The notes below the pieces were generated by a model that saw only the letters and a list, made by a program, of their open reading frames with translations, was not told where the DNA came from and made no database searches. From assembly GCA_947034895.1 (NCBI GenBank), contig OX344764.1:57703348-57767347 (forward strand): a DNA stretch of 64,000 nucleotides. The letters run 5' to 3'. Position 1 is the stretch's first letter, and each line of letters opens with the position of its first letter. The stretch is from Rhytidiadelphus loreus (Eukaryota > Streptophyta > Bryopsida > Hypnales > Hylocomiaceae). This document shows positions 25,419 to 34,974 of the stretch, in pieces. The position numbers and the translations under genes are program-made.

Positions 25419-26218
25419 ATTCAAATGAACTAAAATCATTTTTTTGACCCTGTGAAAAGCAGGGCAGCTGCACTTCACAAGCTCACATTTCTATAAAAAA
25501 AAAAGACCTAAATGGTGGTATTTCTTTGGATTTGTTTTCCTAGACAAGTTGGCAACATGCTTGAAAAGTTTCAGATCATTTGGAATAGTTCAACATATAG
25601 AAAAAAAATAGTAAGTAAGTAGTAGTAGAGAATGATTAAAAATACTAAATTATTTATAATTTAAATATGGAATTGAAAAATTTCCAATCCCAATGGTCGA
25701 ATTGTTGTAATAATGTATCTACATCCTACAATTTTATTTTTGTCCAAAAATATTGAAAATTGGGTAAGATAAAGGATTTCAAAGTTTATTTTAGAGTAGG
25801 AAATCCAAATTTGCCCGCAAACAAAAAATCCTCATAACTTTTGACTCATTGATCAAAATGGAATGATTTAAATCTTTTCGTGTATATAAAGCTCTAGAAA
25901 ATCAAGTTCAAATTTTTGTTTCTGAAAAAAGTGATTTTTTCTGATCTACCCGAACTATCCAGTTACGAAAAAAAAGTAACATATTAGGCTATAACTTTTG
26001 ACTCGTATTTCCAAATGTCATGAAATTTGGTGCATATGAAAGATATTCCTCGTCTCCATGTTCTAATAAAATATCAGCATAAAATATGCAAATCTCCAAT
26101 CACATGCACCTGCCCAAAATTTCTATACAGCCAAAAAATACAATCCGGTCCTTCAGGGGTTAAGTAATTGGAATGAGGTCAGCTACCTTACAATACTTCG
26201 AATTGGACTTTAAGACTA

Positions 26219-27328
26219 AGGTAGCAGAATCCATAAGTGTCACTGTATCCATAATCGTCACCTCTAAAATCTTGGAAAATGATCCAAAATAAATAGATGT
26301 GATTACAAGGATGTACTACATCAAAATACTTAGACCCTAGTGTTGGTGTTAGGTGCATCTATAGTGGGCTCTTTAAAAACTTACAATGCCCAAAAAATAC
26401 ATTTGAAAGTGCATTGGAATTCTTTTTCTTTTGCTAGTAGGGTCCAATAATTTGTTGAATGTCTATTAACCCCTAAGTGCTTAAGCCTTTCCAAGTGTGT
26501 TTTTCCCATGGAAAAAGAACATGGACTTATAGTTATCTCTATTGAAGCAAAATGATTTTTTTTTCAAAATATCATTGTATGGATGTTTAAAGAGCTTGCT
26601 TATTAGTAAATACACCAATTTTGAGTGCAAAATTGCATAAGAGTTGTGAGATTATAATAAGAGAAATGTATATTTTCTATTTTTAATATGTTGTCCCTCT
26701 CCACAATGTTTCAGAAATTTGCATATAAAAGCTTTTTGGGATTGGAGGTGACATGAACAACTACAAATTGTGTTAGCACACTAAAATACCCTTTCAAAAA
26801 ACTTAATATCACTTGAAAAGCTATTAAACTCATTACACAATCCACCTTGCAATTGTTGAGATGCAATTTTCTTTTACAAGTATAAATCACAAATAACTCC
26901 AAATCAACACTTTTTTGTTTAAATTTTCAATGGTGAAAATCATGAAAACACTTTACCCTTTCCATTGGGACCATTTTCAAAGCAAACGGATAAATACAAG
27001 TTTTTGAGATCTCAAATCAAGTGAAATTGCTCAAAGTTGGAAGATGAAGTAAAATTAGCAAGCTTTACTCTTCCACTAATGGACATATATGGCTTTGGAG
27101 ACCTCTCAACAATCAAATATGTACCTTTTTCAGTGAAAAATGATAGTTTTCAATAGTTAACCCTAAAAATTGCCTGAATTTTTTAAAAACCAGTCAAACG
27201 AATTTAACTGCCCGCTGCAAAATGAGCCTGAAATTACAAATCGACTATATTTGGTCACGCACGCATTTAGGGGTTAATAGATGTCATGTTCCAAACCCTT
27301 AAATTGACGGTTACAGGCGCTGCTACCT
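26219..27328. mobile_element. TA-flanked MITE split by a second TTAA element
   Basis: The left end AGGTAGCAGAATCCATAAGTG and the right end ..CGGTTACAGGCGCTGCTACCT are inverted matches, flanked by TA. Without the inner insert the element is about 300 bp. Confidence 0.7.
26470..27273. mobile_element. TTAA-flanked element nested in a TA MITE, 804 bp
   Basis: Begins CCCCTAAGTGC and ends GCATTTAGGGG, with TTAA immediately outside both ends (26466-26469, 27274-27277). No coding capacity. It has the same terminal pattern as the elements at 22995, 28798, 29465 and 31431. Confidence 0.75.
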
Positions 27329-27966
27329 TACATGAGGACACTTTGGGGTTAATTTAAGACACATTGGTCAGTAACTTATATATTGTCAGATTCAACCTCA
27401 TCACAGCGACATTGACGCTCAGTTGCACACTAAGTTTAAGCTACAATATTTGTTCGTTTGTTCGGCTGTCAAGTAGTCAATTTGTGTCCAACATGAGTAC
27501 AGGATTGTTGTATCATGATGAAAAATGCTGCAGTACTTCTGAAACTCCATACAATTGTTAGGGAAGTTTTTTGTTTTAAAATAAATAAATTTGAACAAAG
27601 AACAATTTTCATTGAAATGGGAATTGTTTGGGATGTTTTCAGAGCTGCCCTGGTAATTGACCTTGTCTTTGTAGAAGGAGATGGTTTTTGTTTTTGTTTT
27701 TGGAACAAATGAAACAGAATTTTGTTGCAGAAAAAGAAAATACAAGCACCAGCCACAAGTGGCCTGGTGTGAAGGAGCTGGTTTTGTTTTTTTCCAAGGG
27801 CACTAGTTGCATCCTCTCCTTATCAAAAAAATTCAAGTTCATTTCCTCCGAGATCAAATTCTCACCAGCCACTTTCCTTCAACTTCAAATTTGCAAAGGC
27901 TACAATCTGACTTCCTCTTTCAAAGACGCATGTTGGGTTTTGAAAACTAAACTCCAAATTTCATTA
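27329..27966. other. Spacer between MITEs
   Basis: Overlapping short open frames on both strands between 27360 and 27970 have no recognised domain, no plausible splice partners and low-complexity composition. I see no gene here. Confidence 0.45.
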
Positions 27967-28333
27967 AGGTAGGAACACCATAAACGGTTTAAATAAGCAT
28001 TTCAACATGTAAGATATGGGGAATTTCTTGAGAATTTGACTTCAATTTGTGCAAAAACAAGGATGAGGAAGAATGCAAAAAAAATGAATTTTTTTCCTCC
28101 AAGAATTAATATTTTATGCAATATAAATGTGGATTTTTTATATAGACTCCATTTTGGTTTCATAAGTTCAACTAAAATGGCTACCTTTGGAATTTGTTCC
28201 TAATCAAGTGTGAACCAATCAATTTTGAGAAAATTGAATCTTTTTAGGATTTTTTTGGAGCAAGCTATTGTTGGTTTCAAGAAAATCTAGTCTTCCATTA
28301 GAGGGAGGGTAACCGTTTATGGTGTTCCTACCT
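27967..28333. mobile_element. TA-flanked MITE with 22-bp perfect terminal inverted repeats
   Basis: The end AGGTAGGAACACCATAAACG (continuing GTT) is matched exactly in inverse by ..CGTTTATGGTGTTCCTACCT, flanked by TA on both sides; 367 bp. The perfect termini suggest a more recent insertion than its neighbours. No coding capacity. Confidence 0.85.
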
Positions 28334-28797
28334 TACATTGCACAAAAATAGACGATGGAACAAGCTAAGTTTGGTTGCTACGCCCGAACCAAAAGTAATA
28401 GTTACCCACCTTGTCCTAGAACATACTTGCCTTCAACGCCATAGGTATGTATTAGCCTTGGATTCAAAATGACAATTGACTAAAATCTAACAATTTCATG
28501 AAAGCGGCAGCTACTTATATCCACCTTATATTATATCACCTATAAAAATTATGCAAGTCCAAACACAACTGCCATCCATGCTCAATACCTAAAATTTAAA
28601 AACTCTCATTGCCTCATCACCAAGCTCCAAAATTGAATGGTGAAACACCCTATTTCCTCCGAGCCAAAAATGGGGTGCTATAACTTTCAATTTTCCATGG
28701 ACATCACTAGAAGCTCGGAGAGTAATGAAAACCTAGTAATTTGTGGTTGGAATTTAGAGTAGATGTTGTTTTTTATTGACTTACAGCTATTATTTAA

Positions 28798-29010
28798 CCC
28801 TTAAGTGCTTCAACGTCCATATTCTAGACAATGAACAAAGGGCTTAGAGGTGTTGTTTAGTCCAACTAACTTCTCATTCATCCAATGTAACACTTGAATC
28901 TTGAAATGACAACCTTCCTTTATGACAAGTTTCATGAAATTGTGGTAAATGATATTTTTGTACAAAGATACAAGCAAAAATGTGCCAAAATTCGAAAAAG
29001 GATCAAGGGG
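28798..29010. mobile_element. Short TTAA-flanked element, 213 bp
   Basis: Begins CCCTTAAGTGCTTC and ends GGATCAAGGGG, with TTAA on each side (28794-28797, 29011-29014). The right side repeats GGGGTTAA twice, so the true end could be 29018. Confidence 0.6.
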
Positions 29011-29464
29011 TTAAGGGGTTAAGGAAATTTTGTTAAGACAATTCTATTTTTTGTAGAAGTTTGCACATTAATCTCTAAAAGCCCAAGACCTTTTGGGATT
29101 CAAAAACATGGTTGACAGTTCTACCAATTTTTAGTCTGGTTTTGGATCCTCCATTTTCACACTTTGATCAATTATTTTCCCAAAGGGAAGCACCAACTAA
29201 CAATGAACTAACTGTCGGTTCTCCTGAAACATTGCCACCCTACATTCAGATCACATTACACAAATTTTAATATTTTCATTTGTCAAAATTTAACTTGTAT
29301 CACCTTCTGGTAGGTTTCAGCCTCTTGAAATTTGACGTGGAAATTGAATTATGATGACAAATTGAATGTGTTCAAATCAAACTTGACTCTTTCTTTTGCA
29401 CTGAAATATTGTTTCATTTTGAAAGAAGAAGAAGATGCCAACACAGTTTCTTGCAATTCATTAA

Positions 29465-30392
29465 CCCCTAAAGTCCCATTGTCCCCTCGGGGGACAATTT
29501 GGAATTCGGGCAGGTTCCTATGGGCTGAAATTTTACCCTAATTTTTTGAAACTTTTTTTGAAGATAGAAAATCTGATAATCTTTGTGGGAATATAATTTT
29601 TATTTCAATCGGTGCCCGGAAGCAAAAGTTATACCACAAAAAGCCTGAAACTGAACTCGGCGGGCAGCACAAAAAATATTGCAAAAATTCAAAATAATTT
29701 AAAATTTTTTTTTTTTCTCAAAGATAATGTTTTTGTCTACATCTAAAGCTTTTATTCATTCCACTTTGATTAGTGATGTGAAAGTTATGAACAATCTTAT
29801 TTTTCGGGCAATCTAAGCATCTTTTTGGAAAAAAAAACTTGCAGGATTCATCTCAGAATGCAATTTTCAAATTTTTTCAAATTTTTTTTTTTTGAAAAGG
29901 TTAAATTTTCTTGTTAGAACAATCTCACCGTTGGGATTATTGTATTTCAATCCCATCTAAGAGCTATTATCAATTTAGTTTTTCTTTCAATTTTGGACCT
30001 ACTTCTACTTGACAATTTTTTGAAGTATGAAAATCAAGTTGTTATTTTTTGAAATTTTTTTCCTAGACTCCCAACTCAATTCTTCAGCACAATAAATTTT
30101 AAATTCAAACTCCACAGTGTAATTTTTTTCCACAAATAGAGATCAAAGTCATCTAAAACTGCACTCCAGTGTTCAAAAAAACTTGTTTTTTCAGCTTTGA
30201 ATGCTCATATCTTTCAATCTGTACGGTCAAACTTCATGAAATTTTTACCACATGATCTAAAACAAGTAAAGTTTAAGATCCTACGGTTCAATTCCAAAAA
30301 AAGTATTTTTTTTTGTTTTTTTTGGACTAACGCAGTAGAAATGGCAGTTTTGAGTGGTTTTTGACAGAAAAATGGCCTTGGGACCTTAGGGG
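29465..30392. mobile_element. TTAA-flanked element, 928 bp
   Basis: Begins CCCCTAAAGTCCCATTG and ends with the inverted match TGGGACCTTAGGGG-like sequence, flanked by TTAA (29461-29464, 30393-30396). Subterminal sequence matches the 22995-26159 element. No coding capacity. Confidence 0.75.
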
Positions 30393-31269
30393 TTAACTCC
30401 TAAAGATTCAAACCCTTGGTTTGTTGGGCAACATAGCAATTTTGGGCACCTCATTACAAATGAAATTTTTTTTTAAATTTTAAATTTCACATAACATCTG
30501 CCCGAGGACTAGTTTTAAGGCACAACAATTTTCATAACTTTTGACTACATGGTTAAAAAGTTATTGTATGATATGTAATTTTCAGTAGTCGGTGGGTAGC
30601 TTGGGCAACAAAAAAAAATTCTTTAAAAATCACTTTTTTCATAAATGAAAATTTGAAATTGGTTCTCTACATTTATATAGACATGAAAAGCTTTGAATCA
30701 CTCCATTTTGATTAATGAGATTAAAATTATGAGGAGTTTTTGTTTGCGGATAGGTATGGAGTCTAGGGTATGGTAGATGGATCAAAATATGGAATATGGG
30801 ATACAATTGTTAATTCTATATCGATTGCAGTCTAGTGTGTTCAGGAAAAATATAGTTTTTTGGGGGGGTAATGAAAATTCACCCACTTATTAAGTAAGTG
30901 GGTGACATTCTTTATTATTCCTTTTTATAGTTCAATTTTAAAGCAATGAAACTACTTCACACTATATACCTCTACGTGGCGCCCCTTCTTGGAGGGGTCA
31001 CCGTGGGGCACAAGAGGAGTACTAAAACCATAGTCTTCAAAATTGCATGTCCAAATTTCACTTGGCACAATTGCCGTGGGGGTGCCCATAGGTAAAGTGA
31101 AGACACCCATTAATTCTTGTCCCCTTTACCCAATTTTGTCATGATGTACCGAGAATGCACATTTTCTTAGTAAGAAATCACTTTGTTGGTACATCACGGA
31201 TGGAATTGGGTATGTAAATGGGAATGGTTGTTGTCACTGTATGGTGCGATTTTGGGTGTATTTACCTTA
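30393..31269. other. Repeat-derived spacer with a hairpin
   Basis: 30420-30760 resembles the interior of the TTAA elements (CATAACTTTTGACT, CACTCCATTTTGATTAATGAG), probably a truncated relic. A further imperfect hairpin spans about 31108-31225, with CCCAATTTTGTCATGATGTACC-like arms. No gene was recognised. Confidence 0.5.
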
Positions 31270-31427
31270 AGGTAGCTCAACCTATGGCAAACTGACTTTG
31301 GAGCAGCCTAATGCAGACCAAATTTTTTCTTGTGAAGTACATTTCACAAGACACATGTACATCTGGAGAATTTTTGGGGTTTGCATTATGCTGCTCCAAA
31401 GTTGGTCTGCCATAGGCCAAGCTACCT
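31270..31427. mobile_element. Short TA-flanked MITE with ~50-bp terminal inverted repeats
   Basis: The left arm AGGTAGCTCAACCTATGGCA continues through CTTTGGAGCAGCCTAATGCA. The right arm is its near-perfect inverse ending GGCCAAGCTACCT. The 158-bp element is mostly arms. TA flanks both sides. Confidence 0.85.
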
Positions 31428-31430
31428 TAA

Positions 31431-31798
31431 CCCCTAAAAGCCCAAGGGGTTTGAACAAAATACAAATGTATTATAAAATATAAGTTCTATAACTCTTTTG
31501 AAGTTTGCATCAAAGAAAATAATGTGAAGCATGAAAAGTAGAAAGTATCCGTACGGTCAAAATTTTAAAATTATTTTTAGATTCTCTTCAAATGAATTTT
31601 GAAGATATAACTTCAAAAATTCACCAAAAATTCAATTTCTATCTTTAGCAGTTGATTTTTTTTTCATTGGTCAAAATTGTGGTTTCTATTATTGAACAAT
31701 CTCTCAAGCAAAAAAAAAAAGCGATTTTTTTTTTTTGCCCGAAAATTCTGCCTGAAGTCGGGCAGCGACCATAAAATGGTTGCTCAAGCGCTTAGGGG
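31431..31798. mobile_element. TTAA-flanked element inserted at the junction of two MITEs
   Basis: Begins CCCCTAAAAGCCC and ends AGCGCTTAGGGG; TTAA flanks both sides (31427-31430, 31799-31802). Those TTAA bases are shared with the ACCT end of the preceding MITE and the AGGT start of the next one. Confidence 0.8.
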
Positions 31799-31801
31799 TT
31801 A

Positions 31802-32128
31802 AGGTAGTATGCTCTAAAAGCGCCCACCTTCTTCAAACTGCCCCTATTTTGGGGTGAAGAATGGAGATGGGGTGATCCTTGAAAAAGCCAATCATTGCCT
31901 TTGATTTCCGCACGTCTATTTACAAATTGCAAGTGGACAGATTTTGGGAGACCTATGGTCACAAATAGGTGCTTGTGCCCTGAATCTTTGAAAATTTATA
32001 AGTAATTAAAAAATGCTTGAAAAAATATAAAACCACTTGTGTTAGTTTCCACATCCAATTCTGTCCATGTAAGCCTATGAAAAAGACCAACCAGCTCTTA
32101 AATGGTCTCTTTTAGAACATACTACCCT
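31802..32128. mobile_element. TA-flanked MITE, family A, second copy
   Basis: Begins AGGTAGTATGCTCTAAAAGC and ends with the inverse ..TTTTAGAACATACTACCCT, flanked by TA; 327 bp. It shares interior blocks with 9857-10186. Confidence 0.8.
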
Positions 32129-32801
32129 TATATATCACTCCAAATATATTACAACACCTTGATGCATGTATGCATTACAAGAATGTACATATGAATGACT
32201 GTGACAATAATAAGGTTTTCAACAACTGCTAAAAAAGGAAAAAAAAGAAGGCTCCAGCCAGGTGACGAAGACGGCAGCCTTTGTATAACTTATAAACTCC
32301 ATTGATAGTCAACTGTCAGGAGTACAAACACATAAGTTTGAACACATTTGTTTTACATCCTACTTTCCTCTTCTGTCTGTCTATCATAGACTCCCATTGA
32401 GTTGACTAACACCCCTGTCAGCAAAAACGACATGTCGCAGCACACTAATGCTTCCACCCATCCCTGAATTATTTATTGTGAGATGTTGGACCAGATGAGG
32501 GTAAAATAAGAACAAGTTGATGATACATATCCACTGAATACACCAAATTCCCTAAACAAGTAATAAAACAAAAGATACGGTGCCTCAAACCATGTCCATA
32601 TAAATGAGCCTGGTCGGTCGGTCAGGCTGTCCGTAAGTTCATCAAAGATGCTTCTTCACTCCACAATGACACGTACATGACAGATCATTCAATTCGGCCC
32701 AAATCAAAGAAATTCATTTCATCACAGTCCCAGAACTCGACGTCCTTCTGTTTCAGCTTCTGTTTTCAGCTTCTGTTTTCAGCGTAGAAACAAAAATTAA
32801 A
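32129..32801. other. Spacer without a recognised gene
   Basis: Mixed-composition sequence with a small tandem doublet CAGCTTCTGTTTT (32755-32780). No exon with family resemblance was seen. Confidence 0.45.
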
Positions 32802-33112
32802 TAGTCAAACCTCTAGCTCTATGTATGTTACAAGTAGGGAATAGAAGATTTCTAACATATATACAGCATTATAACATGTAACAAATAATGTATATGTAAG
32901 TTTTGGGCTATTAATGATAATATGTATTCTAAATTATCATCTTTTCGGCTATTCTAACATGTAGCTGAGGTAAATTTGCACAGTTAGGATAAGAACTAGT
33001 AACATTTAACATGATCTAACATTTCAAAGGTGGGTGAAATTCTGTTACATGTAACTATGTGATTTTAACGATTATTGAGATATATAACAAACAAGTTATA
33101 GAGGTTTGACTG
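32802..33112. mobile_element. Emigrant-like MITE (Tc1/mariner type)
   Basis: The right end TATAGAGGTTTGACTG is followed by TA, and the left end TAGTCAAACCTCTAG is its inverse. The CAGTCAAACCTCTATA-type terminus resembles that of the plant Emigrant MITEs, which also use TA targets. The interior repeats TAACATGTAAC-like motifs. The first base of the left end and its TA flank have decayed. Confidence 0.65.
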
Positions 33113-34974
33113 TAATCTAAATTGCAGACTGTCTGGAGTCTAAGATCACCAACTCCAGACAGTGTAAGTTCGTTTGCAAGGGCCCTCCGACAGACACAGA
33201 CAGACAGGCAGACAGACAGACTGCGAGTGAGGCAGAGCACTGGATATGATCCGCTGCGCGCTACACTTACACAAGCGCGGAATCAGCTCTGCCATGTCAG
33301 AGAAGTTTTTCAATAATATAAACCTGCCTTTATGAGAGATGAAAGCTCCGAATTCACCAGCTCCCTTGCCAAGCCAATAATTCAATAATATTCTCGGTGC
33401 TCGGCTCTGTCAAGGTTGACTGCATGAATTGAAGCTCAGCTGGTCATGTTGTTAGTAGAGAAATCAATGAGCTGGTGTGAAGTAGCTAACTTAGATCGGT
33501 ATTCAAGGTAGTCTAACTCTGTAACTGTAGTAGTAGTCTGTACCGCTCGCTCGCTCGTACCCCGGTCTGTTTGGTGGAGGGAGTGCAGTGCAGCAAACCC
33601 TTTTGTTGCAGTTAAGTACTCACTGGCGATTAGTTACGCTTCACACAAGACTGCAAGTGCACACCGCCGGCTCATTTAGTACTGCACAACTACACGGTTT
33701 CTAGCTAAGTCCTGCTGCAGAAAACAATCGGAATGTCAAATCGTACCATAATGTACCTACGAGGTGGCTCCAGCTAGTAGAGATCGAGGAATGTCAATCG
33801 TACTTACTGTATCGAACTTTGCGGATCCTGCAGCAGTTACACGCAGATTTGCTTTGGGTTTCGGAAATGGAACTGGAAACCAGTGGCACACGTTGTGATT
33901 TAATTAGCCATCAAGAGCTAAGCTAGTACGTCTGTTTCGTTCTGCAAAAGAAGTTACGATTTGGCTCCAGTAACTTGAATAAGGAATCTGTTTCGTTCTG
34001 TAAAAGAAGTAACAAATTTGTAGAGGAATGATGAAATTTACAGACTGTTGAATGGCAAGGAGTTGCGTACAAATTGCAAAGACTAGTACGAGCTTCAGGT
34101 TCACCTTCGCTTTCGGAGGGTTACTATTGCCAGACAGTGATGGGACATATATATATATACACACCCACCCTTTGAGATCGACAACGTAGAAGAATCATGG
34201 TACGTCTCGAAGTAGCTAGCTAGCTAGCTTGCTCGTCCTTGTTGTGCAGATTTCAAGAGAGGTTGGAAACCGTTAAAAACCTTGAGCTCGTCTTCTACCA
34301 GGCATTAGATACGTAGCATCTAGCTATGCGCTTACCAGTACCCATTTTAATTAGAACAAAGCTGACTGAGATAGAATCTGAGACTTCTGGCCAGAATTCG
34401 TAAATTAAAACTGGCTCCCACTTGAGCCTTTAATTTCGGTTGAATGTTAACTTAGTTTTTTCCAGAGGCCACTGGGTTGGCCGTCACTCCACCCCACACT
34501 GTCAATGAGTCTGGAGCAAGCTAGCGCGTAGCTTGTGTCCACCATAGCTCCTGTCTTATTGCTGATCAATGGCTGGCTAAGCTGCACAAAAAGCTACCCC
34601 CACTGTAGCAGCCTTTGGCTATACTTGCTAGCTGGTGTGACTCCAACCTTCATTTCGTGTCAGTGAGATGGAGATTGAAGTAGTAGCTCGGCTCTTCATG
34701 GTGCCATGCGAACGAGAGTAAGGTAGTCACAATCTGCACTACTGTAGTGAAAATTATGCAATCAGTTCTGCCATTTGCAAAGAGCTTTCGTGAAGCGTAA
34801 TGCAGCACTGCAAGGCGGTGTCCGGAGGCCATTCTTCTGAGTGTCCAGACATGATCGATTGAACATGATTGAGCAGGTGGCGATGGTGGCGATGCTTGAG
34901 AAGCTGGTGTGCAATATCATCAAGAAGAGGAGTTGAGAAACGGGGTGTAGGATGCGAAGGCCGGAGATAGAGAG
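33113..34974. other. Intergenic and upstream region of the neprosin-like gene
   Basis: Holds a perfect 11-bp stem-loop, CTGTCTGGAGT..ACTCCAGACAG (33128-33163), a CAGA microsatellite (33188-33222), CGCT and TA runs, and an AGCT run at 34214-34230. GC content is higher than in the repeat block, which fits promoter or 5' UTR sequence of the downstream gene. No coding exon was recognised. Confidence 0.45.

Larger units (their letters stand above)
22995..26159. mobile_element. TTAA-flanked non-autonomous element (piggyBac-like), 3.2 kb
   Basis: Begins CCCTTAAAGGACCG and ends with the inverted match CGGTCCTTCAGGGG, directly flanked by TTAA (22991-22994 and 26160-26163). A TTAA target and CCC..GGG ends are hallmarks of the piggyBac superfamily; assignment rests on these alone, as no transposase frame is present. 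The left end resembles the reverse complement of the right end of the 29465-30392 element (AATGCCATTTCTA, TAGGATCTT), so they are one family. It contains a further element at 23727-25418. Confidence 0.75.
22587..26188 (+). mobile_element. TA-flanked MITE, family C, split by a TTAA-type insertion
   Basis: The outer element runs 22587-22994 and resumes at 26160. Its ends are AGTAGCCAACCTC and GAGGTCAGCTACCT, followed by TA. Apart from the insert it matches 19316-19720. The break falls exactly at a TTAA that is single in the uninterrupted copy and present on both sides of the insert here. Confidence 0.8.

Noticed and set aside
22995..26159. LTR retrotransposon interpretation of the 3.2-kb insert
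   Set aside because: Ends are inverted rather than direct repeats, there is no TG..CA terminus, primer-binding site or polyprotein frame, and the flanks are TTAA.
27364..27972. Cluster of overlapping short open frames on both strands
   Set aside because: No domain, no splice partners, low complexity and overlap on both strands indicate chance frames between MITEs.
16000..32000. Possible CRISPR-like or prokaryotic defence arrays among the repeats
   Set aside because: The repeats are transposon ends in inverse pairs with TA or TTAA flanks, not regularly spaced direct repeats, and the surrounding genes are spliced plant genes.
33055..33240. Open frame with CLSVCV repeats
   Set aside because: Translation of the CAGA microsatellite in antisense.
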